Assembly (NCBI GenBank): GCA_963717985.1
Contig: CAVQYC010000003.1
Span: 496,001-560,000 of the forward strand
Direction of reading: 5' to 3'
DNA: 64,000 bases
Source: BOG-1155 sp963717985
GTDB lineage: Bacteria; Desulfobacterota; Syntrophorhabdia; Syntrophorhabdales; WCHB1-27
Each line of letters opens with the position of its first letter. The first letter of the stretch is position 1. The notes under the pieces are model-generated. The model had not been told where the DNA came from, searched no databases, and worked only from the letters and a program-made list of their open reading frames with translations. Positions 9,278-18,531 of this stretch are shown one piece after another. The translations under genes were made by a program, and so were the position numbers.

Positions 9278-9303
9278 AACGGAATGAACGGAACTACGTC
9301 CCC
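9278..9303 (-). repeat. Right 26-bp inverted repeat of RAYT unit
   Basis: This is the exact reverse complement of 8271-8296. It begins at the base after the RAYT TAA stop. Confidence 0.9.
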
Positions 9304-9314
9304 CACATTCCCCG

Positions 9315-10097
9315 CTATTTTGCCGTACATCCCCCGTCCACCACGAGCGTCTGTCCGCACATGTAGTTCGAGGCCGCCGATGCCAGAAAGATCGCCGCGC
9401 CTTTAAGCTCTTCCGGTTGTGCCTGCCTCCCCATGGGTGTGAAGCCCGAGACCATCTTGTCAAACTCGGGGGTGTAGCTATTGCCGCCCCCGATGTTCGT
9501 GACGAAGAAGCCCGGACATATGGCGTTGACGTTGATGCCCAAAGCGGCGTATTCGAGTCCCAGCTCGCGCGTGAGATTGACCACCGCCCCTTTCGCGGCG
9601 TTGTACGCAGGGACCGGGAAGAGATGTCCCGAACCGGCGAGACCGAAGATGGATGCAATGTTGATGATCTTGCCGCTCTTCTGCTTCACCATGATCTTGA
9701 GGGCTTCCCTGGCGCAAAAAAAGACGCCCTGAAGGTCCACGGCAAGAACGCTGTTCCACGCCTCCGTCGTCAATTCGTGCAGGGGTTTGGGTTCGCTTTC
9801 GACGACGCCTGCGTTGTTGAAAAGGATGTCCAGACGGCCGAAGGTCTCCACCGTCTTCTCCATGAGCCGGACGCAATTGTCTTCTTTCGATACGTCACAT
9901 ATGACGGCGATGGCTTTCTGCCCTATTTTCTCTATCTTTGCAACGGTCTCCTTCATGCCCTTTACGTCAATATCCGCACAGACCACATCCGCCCCCGCCT
10001 CGGCCATTGCCTCAGCAAATGCCGCGCCTAGCCCAGTGGCGGCACCCGTCACCACAGCAACCTTGCCGTCCAGTTCAAACATTTTAAGCGAATGCAT
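9315..10097 (-). CDS. Short-chain dehydrogenase/reductase (SDR), operon-distal
   Basis: This is a classical SDR of about 260 aa. TGAATGLG is the cofactor motif (an acidic residue at ADIDVKG suggests NAD), NNAGV follows, and the catalytic triad sits in NIAS (Ser) and YNAAKGA (Tyr/Lys). FVTNIGGG and VVDGG mark the C-terminus. It oxidises or reduces a hydroxyl/keto group and substrate is unknown. The start is set at 10097 because GGAGGTG lies 5 nt upstream; a longer frame to 10127 has no such site. It is the last gene of the Liv-SDR operon. Confidence 0.88.
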   Translation of the reverse strand: MHSLKMFELDGKVAVVTGAATGLGAAFAEAMAEAGADVVCADIDVKGMKETVAKIEKIGQKAIAVICDVSKEDNCVRLMEKTVETFGRLDILFNNAGVVESEPKPLHELTTEAWNSVLAVDLQGVFFCAREALKIMVKQKSGKIINIASIFGLAGSGHLFPVPAYNAAKGAVVNLTRELGLEYAALGINVNAICPGFFVTNIGGGNSYTPEFDKMVSGFTPMGRQAQPEELKGAAIFLASAASNYMCGQTLVVDGGCTAK

Positions 10098-10178
10098 GAT
10101 CACACCTCCATAATAGTGAATCCTCAACCATGAGGGGTTCTAAGTAAGCGCAAAGTTTCGTGTCAGACATGATCCCGA

Positions 10179-10973
10179 TCAGTATGTCGGGAAGTCATGC
10201 CCCCCGTCTATGCCTATCAACTGACCCGTAATCATTGTTGTGTCGTCTGACGCCAACCAGGCAACCACGCGTGCTATGTCCTCCGGCTTCAGCGGCACCT
10301 TTATCGCCTGTTTTTGTTGTGTGAACCAGTTTGTCACCTCGTTCTCCGGGACATTAAGGATCGGCGCCAAGGCCTTCCTGTTTTCAGTCCACCACTGGGT
10401 CTCGACAGGCCCCGGACAGACGGCATTTACCGTGATCCCGTGGCCGGCAACCTCCTTTGCCAGCGCCACCGTCATGGCGATCTGCCCTGCCTTCGATATG
10501 GCGTAGGCGGCCATCAGCGGCTGGGCCTGCCTGCCCACGGCCGACGATATATTGATGACGCGACCCGCTTTTTGCCGGATCATGTGAGGAATTACATACT
10601 TAATACACAGGTAGGAGCCCCGCAGATTGACGGCCATGGTTTCATCCCACACGTCGGTGGGGGTCTCCCAGAGGGGCGCCACTTTCCCGAGCCCCGCATT
10701 ATTCACGAGTACGTCGATTTTGGAAAACGCGGACAGGGCTTTTTTTACCATTTCCTGAACGTCGGCCTCCTTTCGGAGGTCACATAAAACACCGATCGCA
10801 GGGCCGCCCTTTTTGCCGATCTCTTCGACAGCCTGGTTCGCTGAAGGCCCATCCACGTCCGCTATAACCACGGATGCCCCTTTAGCAGCCAGCTCAAGAG
10901 CTATAGCCCTTCCTAAGCCCTTGGCACCTCCTGTCACTATTGCCGTCCTACCTGATAGTGTCTGTTCTGCCAT
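10179..10973 (-). CDS. Short-chain dehydrogenase/reductase (SDR), first of the pair
   Basis: This is a classical SDR of about 264 aa. It has TGGAKGLG (Rossmann), ADVDG (NAD preference), NNAGLG, the serine in NISSAVG, YAISKAG (YxxxK) and VCPGPVETQWW. It resembles 3-oxoacyl-ACP reductase/FabG-like and hydroxyacyl-CoA dehydrogenase-like SDRs. The ATG at 10973 follows a GGGAGGCTGAG ribosome site. It sits just downstream of livM on the same strand, which suggests that the imported compound is modified by these two dehydrogenases. Confidence 0.88.
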   Translation of the reverse strand: MAEQTLSGRTAIVTGGAKGLGRAIALELAAKGASVVIADVDGPSANQAVEEIGKKGGPAIGVLCDLRKEADVQEMVKKALSAFSKIDVLVNNAGLGKVAPLWETPTDVWDETMAVNLRGSYLCIKYVIPHMIRQKAGRVINISSAVGRQAQPLMAAYAISKAGQIAMTVALAKEVAGHGITVNAVCPGPVETQWWTENRKALAPILNVPENEVTNWFTQQKQAIKVPLKPEDIARVVAWLASDDTTMITGQLIGIDGGHDFPTY

Positions 10974-11162
10974 CTCAGCCTCCCTGCGTTTTGTCTTACC
11001 CGATGCCGCCTCCCCGTTCACCTCCCTTTCCGCACCATCCGGGCCGATACCACCCCTTTTCCCTCGCCAAATTCACAAAAGCTCAGGTCATACGCATCTT
11101 TCAGGATCCTACCCCGCCCTTTCATTCCTTTTTTTATTCCCCGATAGAGCACATCCCAGATA

Positions 11163-12104
11163 CTAAAGACGACGAACCGGGAAAAGACTAACGCCAAATT
11201 TCTCCTGCAAGGTGCCCACAATCCCTTTCGGGGCGAAAAAGATCACCGCAATGGTCACGATCCCCAGGATAATCAGGTTATACCCCACATATTCTGATAG
11301 GTATTGTTGTAATAGGATATAAATGATCGCCCCGATTATTGGTCCTTCCAGAGTCCCTATGCCACCTATAATCACGATAAATAGCAGCTTTACTGTCCAA
11401 CCAATACCAAAGGCCTCAAAGGGCTGGATGAATATGGCATTCAGGTAGAGCACCCCGGCCGATAAACCGGTAATAAACGCACTTATCAGGAAACAGATGA
11501 ATTTACATCGGAAGATATTTACCCCAACCGCCTCAGATGCCTGATCGTCGTCCCTGATAGCCATCAGAGCCAGGCCGAGACTGGATCTGAGCAAGAAAAA
11601 TACGAGGGCAACCGAGCAGACGCCCAAGATCACTGCCGCGTAGTATACCACAGACATGGAAAGCTTATAGGCAGGCTGTATAAACATGCCCATTCCGTAT
11701 TTCACGTATCCCCAATTACTAAAACATATCCCCAGGGCCTCAGCAATGACCCAAGTTCCAATGGAAAAATAGACCCCTTTCATTCTGAAGACGGGCATAG
11801 ATATGAGCACCGCAAGAATTACGGACATAAGCCCGCCAAACAGAACGCCAAGAAAAATCGGAACCCCATAGTACATAGAGGATACAGCAAGGGCGTAACC
11901 ACCCAATCCGATAAACATCTGCTGCCCTAAAGAGACCATGCCCGAATATCCGGCCAATAAGTTCCACATGGAAGCAAGGGCCACGTAAATACATATTAAC
12001 AATCCGACGCTGACGACGTATTGTGAGGCCCAGACGGGCGCCGTCACAAGGAATGTCAATAGGAAGGCGACGGCCACAAGTCTGATACCATTGGCCCGGA
12101 TCAA
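11163..12104 (-). CDS. livM: Branched-chain amino-acid-type ABC permease LivM
   Basis: This is a 313-residue polytopic membrane protein with about 8-9 hydrophobic segments and the LivM signatures NLLAGYSGMVSLGQQMFIGLGGYA and GGIGTLEGPIIGAIIY. It forms the inner-membrane channel with LivH. Its start lies 5 nt from the end of livH. In syntrophic and aromatic-degrading bacteria, Liv-type systems also import organic acids. Linkage to two SDR genes makes a non-amino-acid substrate reasonable. Confidence 0.9.
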   Translation of the reverse strand: MIRANGIRLVAVAFLLTFLVTAPVWASQYVVSVGLLICIYVALASMWNLLAGYSGMVSLGQQMFIGLGGYALAVSSMYYGVPIFLGVLFGGLMSVILAVLISMPVFRMKGVYFSIGTWVIAEALGICFSNWGYVKYGMGMFIQPAYKLSMSVVYYAAVILGVCSVALVFFLLRSSLGLALMAIRDDDQASEAVGVNIFRCKFICFLISAFITGLSAGVLYLNAIFIQPFEAFGIGWTVKLLFIVIIGGIGTLEGPIIGAIIYILLQQYLSEYVGYNLIILGIVTIAVIFFAPKGIVGTLQEKFGVSLFPVRRL

Positions 12105-12109
12105 AGTTC

Positions 12110-12973
12110 TTACCTCCTTCCCAATAATCCCTGAGGCTTTATAGTCAAAACAACAAGCAGAATCATATAGCCGCTCAACAACTGAAATCCGGGTCCAAGA
12201 ATACGCCCGCCGAACAGTTGAGAGACGCCCAAAACAAGACCCCCGATAAATGTCCCGGGCAGACTCCCGAGGCCGCCGATAATGACCACACCAAAGGCGA
12301 TAATCAGATACTGGGTTCCGGAATGTGGGTAAAAAGTAAAGGTCATGCCTACGAGTACTCCCGAGATAGCCGCAGTAACAGCAGCAATCCCCATGGCATA
12401 GGCATAGACCTTTTTGGTGTTTACTCCCATGAGTTTAGCGGCGGTTACATTATCAGCCGAGGCATTAATGGCCCACCCCAGATAGGTCCTTTTCATGAAC
12501 TGCTGGAGTAACACTAAAACGAGAAGTCCCACTGTGAAATTTAGCAGGTGGATTAAGGGGATATGAAAAAAGCCGAACACATTGATGCTCTTGATGACTA
12601 AGGCCGTCTTTAAAGAACGAGCATCAGGAGTGAAGATAAGGAGCAAGGCGTTTTCCAAGATAATGGAAAGCCCGAAAGAGATCATGAGGAAGGGTTCCAT
12701 CTCCCTTTGCATAACTCTGTTAAAGAAAAACATCTGTAACAGGTACCCTATGAAAAACATGAGAGGTATGACGAAGAAAAGCGTCAATAGGGGATGTATC
12801 CCCAATACCTGTAAAAACAGCAAGCTGAAATAGCTTGAAAGGATCATCAAATCGCCATGGGCCAGGTTTACCTGTCTCATGATCCCAAAGACCATGGAAA
12901 GCCCTATACCGATGGCCGCGTAAAGGCCACCCAACAAGATCCCGTTGATCAATGTTTCCAAATAGGTCAGCAT
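12110..12973 (-). CDS. livH: Branched-chain amino-acid-type ABC permease LivH
   Basis: This 287-residue membrane protein has LivH signatures: NGILLGGLYAAIGIGLSMVFGIMRQVNLAHGDLM at the N-terminus and GGLGSLPGTFIGGLVLG near the C-terminus, with about 8 membrane spans. It pairs with LivM and is energised by LivF/LivG. It lies between livF and livM with short gaps, consistent with one transcript. Confidence 0.9.
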   Translation of the reverse strand: MLTYLETLINGILLGGLYAAIGIGLSMVFGIMRQVNLAHGDLMILSSYFSLLFLQVLGIHPLLTLFFVIPLMFFIGYLLQMFFFNRVMQREMEPFLMISFGLSIILENALLLIFTPDARSLKTALVIKSINVFGFFHIPLIHLLNFTVGLLVLVLLQQFMKRTYLGWAINASADNVTAAKLMGVNTKKVYAYAMGIAAVTAAISGVLVGMTFTFYPHSGTQYLIIAFGVVIIGGLGSLPGTFIGGLVLGVSQLFGGRILGPGFQLLSGYMILLVVLTIKPQGLLGRR

Positions 12974-13029
12974 CGCATTTAACTCCTTACGCTCCCCGTT
13001 TCTGACGAGGAATGAAGCGCTGTTTCCAC

Positions 13030-13731
13030 TTAAAGGCCGAAATAGGCTCGCCTCACTTCATTTTCAGTGAAAATTCCTGGATCCCCTTTCAGGCTTACCT
13101 TTCCTTCCTGAAGAATGTATGCTGAAGAAGCGGTCTTGAGACTTCTCTTGACATCCTGTTCTACCAGGATAACTGTCATGCCCTCTTGATTGATTCGCTT
13201 AACGGTTTGATAAAGTATCTTGATCACTAAGGGACTCAACCCCAGAGAGATCTCATCAAAAAGGATCAAACGAGGTTGGGACATGAGAGCCCGACCAATA
13301 GCCAGCATCTGTTGCTCACCTCCGCTCAAATCCGTTCCCATCTGGTTAATCCTTGCTTTTAGAGGAGGAAACAGATTGAAGACATTCTCAAGGGCTTTTT
13401 TCTTGTCCTTTCGCGCCAAAGGCGTGTAGGACCCGATAAGCAAGTTTTCCAGGACAGTGAGGTTAGAGAAGATCTGTCGGCCTTCAGGGACCAAAGAGAT
13501 CCCCAGTTTAACAATATCATGTGGCTCGAGATGATTGATCGGCTTTTCATTAAAGCGGATGCTTCCGGAGCGGGGTTTCAAGAGGCCGGCGATCGCCTTG
13601 AGAAGTGTTGATTTGCCCGCCCCATTGGCACCCATAATAGAGACGATCTGACCTTCTTTCACATCAAGCGTAATGTCTGAAAGTGCTTGTAATCCCCCAT
13701 AGCACACGTATAGATTCTTTATCTCAAGCAT
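13030..13731 (-). CDS. livF: ABC transporter ATP-binding protein LivF
   Basis: This cytoplasmic ATPase of the Liv-type importer is about 233 aa. Walker A is GANGAGKST, the signature is LSGGEQQ, Walker B is LILFDEISLGL, and the switch histidine region is VEQDV. I take the ATG at 13731 (MLEIKNLYVCYGG); a TTG at 13740 in the same frame overlaps the livG stop and could also serve. AGGAGGAAG inside the end of livG is its ribosome site. Confidence 0.9.
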   Translation of the reverse strand: MLEIKNLYVCYGGLQALSDITLDVKEGQIVSIMGANGAGKSTLLKAIAGLLKPRSGSIRFNEKPINHLEPHDIVKLGISLVPEGRQIFSNLTVLENLLIGSYTPLARKDKKKALENVFNLFPPLKARINQMGTDLSGGEQQMLAIGRALMSQPRLILFDEISLGLSPLVIKILYQTVKRINQEGMTVILVEQDVKRSLKTASSAYILQEGKVSLKGDPGIFTENEVRRAYFGL

Positions 13732-13736
13732 AGAGG

Positions 13737-14465
13737 TCAATCTTCCTCCTCAGACCCCAGATAAACCCTTTGAACTTCCTCTGAACTGAACGCTTCTCCG
13801 GGCCTACCGCTAAACAGTTCTTGGCCAAAATTCATAACCAATAATCGATCAGGACCTCTTTGCATGGCCATGATGATATGTTCCACCCAAAGTACTGTAA
13901 TCCCGTCTTTTCGCACCGAGTGAATAATCTTCAAAATTTCCTCCACCTCTCCCTCTACAAGCCCTCCGGCTACTTCATCGACCAGGAGGAGAATTGGATC
14001 CGTTGAGAGAGCCCTGGCCAACTCTAACCGTTTTCGGTCAAAGAGGGGCAAAAACCCGGCGATTACATTTCTTTTGGCAAGCAGCCCTGTTTTTTTGAGA
14101 ATTTCTTCGCATTTCTCTCTGGATTGTCTATAGCTTTTTTCTCCACCATAAATGGAAGCGACCAAAAGGTTCTCCAGAACGGTCATGTTCAGAAAAGGCT
14201 TTGGAATCTGATAGGTCCGGGCAATACCCTGGCGGCATTTTTGATATACCGGATCGAAAGTCACATCCCTTCCGTCAAATATGACTTTTCCTCGGTCCGG
14301 TCGAATGTCACCGGTGATGAGGTTGAACACCGTCGTTTTCCCGGCACCATTGGGGCCGATGATACCCAAGATTTCCCCACGATCCACCCCAAAACTGAGA
14401 TCACAAACTGCTGTCAGTTTTCCAAAAAATTTGAAAAGGTTGCTTACGCTGAGTAGGTTCGGCAT
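13737..14465 (-). CDS. livG: ABC transporter ATP-binding protein LivG
   Basis: This is a 242-residue ATPase. It has Walker A GPNGAGKTT, an LPLFDRKRLELARAL segment in place of a strict LSGGQ (usual for LivG), Walker B ILLLVDEVAGGL and the switch region VEHI. It couples ATP hydrolysis to transport through LivH/LivM. It is the first of the four membrane-complex genes. The binding-protein gene lies 288 bp upstream on the same strand. Confidence 0.9.
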   Translation of the reverse strand: MPNLLSVSNLFKFFGKLTAVCDLSFGVDRGEILGIIGPNGAGKTTVFNLITGDIRPDRGKVIFDGRDVTFDPVYQKCRQGIARTYQIPKPFLNMTVLENLLVASIYGGEKSYRQSREKCEEILKKTGLLAKRNVIAGFLPLFDRKRLELARALSTDPILLLVDEVAGGLVEGEVEEILKIIHSVRKDGITVLWVEHIIMAMQRGPDRLLVMNFGQELFSGRPGEAFSSEEVQRVYLGSEEED

Positions 14466-14655
14466 CAGTATCCCTTAAGACTTCTTTAGTATCGCCATCT
14501 TAGCTATCACTTATCTCTATTTCCCAAGACCACGAACTCTTGCGGAGGGCGGCTATAAAATGAGCAGCTATAAAATGACCGATCTTATTGGTCACAGTCA
14601 GTAACCGCAGCCCAGGAATTCTCGTTCCCGGGGATTTGGCACTGCACTCTTCTTG

Positions 14656-14737
14656 TGAGACTGTCGAAAAAGTGAAGTCTTCTCATCTAAAGCAGTTACA
14701 CACAAGAAAAACGGTTCCTGGTTTCTCGACAGTCTCA
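14656..14737. repeat. Inverted repeat between livG and the binding-protein gene
   Basis: TGAGACTGTCGA at 14656-14667 is matched in inverted orientation by TCGACAGTCTCA at 14726-14737, around a loop of about 58 bp. It may be a small miniature transposable element, a remnant IS end pair, or an mRNA-level hairpin that separates expression of the abundant binding protein from the membrane components. Confidence 0.5.
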
Positions 14738-14753
14738 GCGTTAGCCTTATGCT

Positions 14754-16028
14754 TCAACTTCGTGGCAGTGGGAAAATCATCTTGGCTGTGCACGGGATTT
14801 TGGGATAAGTCCCATTATAAACCGTGTTCAGATCCCAAGGCCACCTTTTGCCCTTGACCCACTGTCCCCCAAGCAATGGGGTCAAACAGAAATTCTTTTC
14901 ATTGAATTTAATGGGGCCCATTATCGTCTTGAGATCTGTTTGGACCAAGGCCTGTCTGACCTTCTTTTTGTCAACAGACCCTGCACGCTTCAGGGCGTCG
15001 GCAAAAAGCTCGAAGCCGGTGTAATCGAGACCCAGGGGTGAGGTCCATTGCCTCCCGGTCTTTTTAGTCCACGCTTCGGCCAAGTCATTGCAGGAGATCC
15101 CGGTCAATGATGACTTGAATGGATGTGTTGGCGCCCATAAGATGTCGTTCATGAGTCCGTTTGGAAGGTCTCCGCCTATGGCTTCGACGGCAGCCGGAAA
15201 TAGGATCGCCTTTGAGATAGTGGCCATTTTGGGAATAAATCCCAGTTGGTGGCACTGCCTCCACAGAGCTGCGAAATCAGGCGGGATAGGCACCCCTTCG
15301 AGGATTTCAACCTTTTCTTTTTTCCAGGTATTGATGAAGGCACTGAAATCTTGGAGCCCGTATGGGAACCTTCCCACATCCACAATCTTGTAACCCCGTT
15401 TCGCGCCTGCCTCTTTGTAAAGCTTGGAAAATACCGTCCCATCGGGATCATTGGGCCAGATGCCTCCTACCACCTTGTTATGCTTGCTTGCCTGTTCATC
15501 CCACATACCTATGTGGAGATCGATCAGTTGATCGACGGACACAAAGTAGAGAAAGGCCCATTTGTAAGGACCTCCAGTTAACCATGGCTCTATGGGTCCA
15601 TATGTGGTGAGACATGGAACCTCGTACTTTTGGCAGATGGCGCTCACCGGATTGATTGTGTCGGGAGTACCCGCACCCATCATCAGGTCGACCTTTTCCT
15701 TTAAAATCAGCCTGGATGCAATCTCGGCAGTCTTTGTCGGATTGCTCTCAGTATCCATGGATATCACTTTGATTGGCAGTTTCTTGCCAAATTCCTTGAT
15801 GAATATGCCGCCCTGTTTATTGATCTCGGTGGTTGCGTAATCATCAATAAACGTCGCAGTTTCTCCGAAGACAGCGATAGGTCCGGTGATTGGTGCCGGA
15901 TGACCAATCAGGATATATTCTTTCGTTTTGGCCCAGGTACGTGATGGCACTATGGAAGATCCGACTGCTGCCGCTACCCCTGCAGCTCCCACTGTCTTCA
16001 GGAATGTTCTTCGGGTTACATTTTTCAT
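14754..16028 (-). CDS. Liv-type ABC substrate-binding protein, Tat-exported
   Basis: This 424-residue periplasmic protein is of the LivJ/LivK (Peripla_BP_6) family. The N-terminus MKNVTRRTFLKTVGAAG has the twin-arginine motif TRRTFLK followed by a hydrophobic stretch and an alanine-rich cleavage region, so it is exported folded. The mature part starts near EYILIGHPAPITGPIAVFGE. It is the first gene of the operon binding protein-livG-livF-livH-livM-SDR-SDR. The ligand is unknown; the attached dehydrogenases suggest an organic acid or hydroxy/keto compound rather than leucine. Confidence 0.88.
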   Translation of the reverse strand: MKNVTRRTFLKTVGAAGVAAAVGSSIVPSRTWAKTKEYILIGHPAPITGPIAVFGETATFIDDYATTEINKQGGIFIKEFGKKLPIKVISMDTESNPTKTAEIASRLILKEKVDLMMGAGTPDTINPVSAICQKYEVPCLTTYGPIEPWLTGGPYKWAFLYFVSVDQLIDLHIGMWDEQASKHNKVVGGIWPNDPDGTVFSKLYKEAGAKRGYKIVDVGRFPYGLQDFSAFINTWKKEKVEILEGVPIPPDFAALWRQCHQLGFIPKMATISKAILFPAAVEAIGGDLPNGLMNDILWAPTHPFKSSLTGISCNDLAEAWTKKTGRQWTSPLGLDYTGFELFADALKRAGSVDKKKVRQALVQTDLKTIMGPIKFNEKNFCLTPLLGGQWVKGKRWPWDLNTVYNGTYPKIPCTAKMIFPLPRS

Positions 16029-16458
16029 AGCTTCTCCTTTTATGGGAAAACAGCTTCAACACCCGCATGGTTTTCTGTGACCAAGCTCACTTGAACGAAC
16101 CCCGGAACAGCCGTAGCACCGTACAGCAGGTCTGCTTTCACCTCCTTAATCTTTCAACAAATACCCCGCTTCATCTTCCATTCGTTTTCATTTGTCTTTT
16201 TTGCGATTCTATATAGATTGTTATCGTATGCTGAAAAGTATTTCAATACAAACTTTCTAATGAATTCATAAGTCACGTGTTGTCCACAGATAAAGCCAGG
16301 TGCGTATTCCTACGCAGTCTCGTAGGTGTTTTGATGTAAACAAGCCACCTTGAGGGTTGAGGGACATCCCATTAAACTATGAGATTCAGTATGAAATTAG
16401 GTTGACATCACGAATCGCTGGCTGAGGGGTAATCAGGGGTGATAGGGGGACGTAAGTG
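16029..16458. other. Intergenic region upstream of the Liv operon
   Basis: No gene is seen here. The region presumably contains the Liv operon promoter on the minus strand, but I find no clear -35/-10 pair. Next to the IS1182-type end is a GC-skewed stretch (16425-16456) with repeated AGGGG runs. Confidence 0.4.
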
Positions 16459-18309
16459 ACATGTGATTCCTGAGAAGAAAGTGCCCTTTCTGAAAGGATC
16501 AATCGTCACCATCGTTGTGTTACCACCATCGTGAAGATGAACTTCTTAGGCAAGGACACGCTGACTATTTGGGCCAAGAATACCTTCATGCTAATACAAA
16601 GAGACGATATGCAGCCTTCCAGGGTCTTTTTCAAGGCCCAAGGGGCCTTGGCCCACCTCTTTATGTTGCAGGCGATCAGTTTGCATGCAACGGCAAAGCA
16701 TACTTTTGCCAGCCGGCGCACCCGAAGTCTGCCGATTCCGTGCGCTCGTTTCAGTTCGGAGTTCGTTGCTTCGATCCCTGCACGAATCTTGTACCGGTCC
16801 TTCCATTCAGTGGTCTGCTGGATGGCATACATCTGATCCCGCAGGCGAAGCTCGGCAGTGATCTCCAGACGAAAGTCCCCGACCGTTTCACGGGCCTGGC
16901 AGCCTTTGTTGCGGTGGTTCGGAGCTCTTACCGGGCACCTATCGAGCATCGTGCACGATCGACAGGCGTTTCCGTCAAAGATCGCATGGAGAGAACGACG
17001 GGTGCTGTTGTTGCCGCTCAGTATGCGATGGTCTATGGGACTATTACCCATGGGACATCGGGTCACCAAACCTTCCGAGTCGAAGGAGAAAAGGTCTCTG
17101 CCCACGATATCGTCGGAGAGCCTGCTGCGGTTGACGGGCGTGACGAATTCGATACCTTGCTCTATGACCTTTGCCGCTGAAGGGACAGACGGATAACCGC
17201 CGTCGGCAAAGAGCGCTTCGGGCTTCAACCCGGCAGCCTCCAAACGTTCGATAACAGGAAGGGCCTTGCCGATGTCGGATCTGGCGGCGCCATGCACCTC
17301 ATAGTCTGTGATGATTTCGGTTTTTCCGGTATTCTTGCACGTCTCCGTAACATGAAGGCTGTATCCCGGCCCTTTATGTCCGCAGGACGCATCCGGGTCG
17401 TAAGGGGATTGAAGGGTTGCTCCTTCACTCTTTTTCTTCACCTGGACCTTGGACGATTCTTGGTCTGAGGTGAATTCGCATTGTTCGGAGAAAAGGCGCT
17501 TCAACAATTGGTACGGCTCATTGCCTGTAAGTTCATTATCCTTCTCGAAGATAACAATAAGGTCATAGAGATACTGCGCCAGTTCTTCCAGCTTGATCTT
17601 CTGCTCGGCCGGACCCAATCCGAACCAACCCTCGGGTTCGCTTGAATGCCATTCCTGAATTGCCTTCGGGACTCTCGACAATTGATCTTCATTCAGACTC
17701 TTGAGAAACTGGGTGAGCGTATTCGAGAATAGAGCCAATCTGCCTCGTACACGAATGTTCGAGATTATGTGGGTAGAATCAAGCCGCTGGCTGGAAGACG
17801 AGAGGCCAAGTTTGCTTATCGCTGAATCTCTGATATTGTCGAATACATGGCGGACCAGCTTCATCTCCGGGTCTTTGGCGGCCAATCGCCTGCGGAACTC
17901 TACAAGAGAGCGACGGGACAAATAATCTTCCTCATCGCTGACATCCAAGGCGTATCGCCACCGGGTGTCAAAGCTGAAGGTGTCGAGGGCCTCCTGGTCA
18001 CTCAAGTTGCTCCACTCCTGAAGGAGACACAAACCCAAAAGACGCGCAACGCTGAAATTAGGCCGGCCTGTTGTGCCGTACAGAATCGCATAGCGATCTT
18101 CGTTCCTGAACAGGATTGGAAATACCTCGCCTCTAAACAGGTGAGCCCATGAAGACTCAAGACGGTTCCGCAAAGAGGGGGACACCTGCGTCTCCACGCC
18201 GAGTAGTTTTTGTTGAGGTGGTGTTTTCTTATACATGACATATTCTATCATTGTATGTAATTAAATACAATAGTTATTTGTGGAGAGTTACTTCTCAGGA
18301 ATCACATGT
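16459..18309 (-). mobile_element. IS1182-family-like insertion sequence with intact inverted repeats
   Basis: The 19 bases at 16459-16477 (starting ACATGTGATTCC) are the exact inverted complement of 18291-18309. Pairing continues inward with mismatches. One complete transposase gene lies between. I see no clear target-site duplication outside the repeats. Confidence 0.8.
16506..18251 (-). CDS. IS1182-family DDE transposase
   Basis: This is a 581-residue transposase. The N-terminal region (ILYGTTGRPNFSVARLLGLCLLQEWSNLSDQEAL) is a DUF772-type domain found in IS1182/IS5-group enzymes. Candidate catalytic acids are in QRLDSTHIISNI, ALFADGGYPS and IEATNSELKRAHG. A cysteine-bearing segment (CRSCTMLDRCPVR) lies between them, as in IS1182 relatives. 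The gene is full length and its element ends are intact, so it may be active. Confidence 0.88.
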   Translation of the reverse strand: MIEYVMYKKTPPQQKLLGVETQVSPSLRNRLESSWAHLFRGEVFPILFRNEDRYAILYGTTGRPNFSVARLLGLCLLQEWSNLSDQEALDTFSFDTRWRYALDVSDEEDYLSRRSLVEFRRRLAAKDPEMKLVRHVFDNIRDSAISKLGLSSSSQRLDSTHIISNIRVRGRLALFSNTLTQFLKSLNEDQLSRVPKAIQEWHSSEPEGWFGLGPAEQKIKLEELAQYLYDLIVIFEKDNELTGNEPYQLLKRLFSEQCEFTSDQESSKVQVKKKSEGATLQSPYDPDASCGHKGPGYSLHVTETCKNTGKTEIITDYEVHGAARSDIGKALPVIERLEAAGLKPEALFADGGYPSVPSAAKVIEQGIEFVTPVNRSRLSDDIVGRDLFSFDSEGLVTRCPMGNSPIDHRILSGNNSTRRSLHAIFDGNACRSCTMLDRCPVRAPNHRNKGCQARETVGDFRLEITAELRLRDQMYAIQQTTEWKDRYKIRAGIEATNSELKRAHGIGRLRVRRLAKVCFAVACKLIACNIKRWAKAPWALKKTLEGCISSLCISMKVFLAQIVSVSLPKKFIFTMVVTQRW

Positions 18310-18531
18310 TGACATTAATGGAAATCAGCAATGATTTCAGTGACTCCCTGACGTCTCCAGCCTTGAAGGCCAGTTTCGTATTTCGGCGGTAATGTCGGAA
18401 GGCACAGGTTCAGCCGGATGGGACGAATAGTTGGTGCAGCATCTGGTGATTTTCCCCACAGTGCCCGAATGTAAGTGGTAATAATCGAGGTGCGGCAGGG
18501 TAGAGAAGGAGAGGGCGGCGCGTGCCTCGTG

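Larger units (their letters stand above)
8271..9303 (+). mobile_element. RAYT element bounded by perfect 26-bp inverted repeats
   Basis: The sequence 8271-8296 is the exact reverse complement of 9278-9303 (26 of 26 bases). The repeats enclose a single REP-associated tyrosine transposase gene. The left repeat ends 33 bp before the start codon and the right repeat begins directly after the stop codon. This is the arrangement of a transposase domesticated with its REP/BIME-type sequences, or of a small self-mobile unit. Confidence 0.8.

Noticed and set aside
16446..16456. GGGGACGTA similar to the RAYT repeat start
   Set aside because: Only nine bases match and nothing further, so it is probably chance.
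18310..18531. Possible gene remnant between the IS1182-type element and the toxin gene
   Set aside because: Short peptide-like stretches are readable, but no frame is open and I cannot match them to a family.
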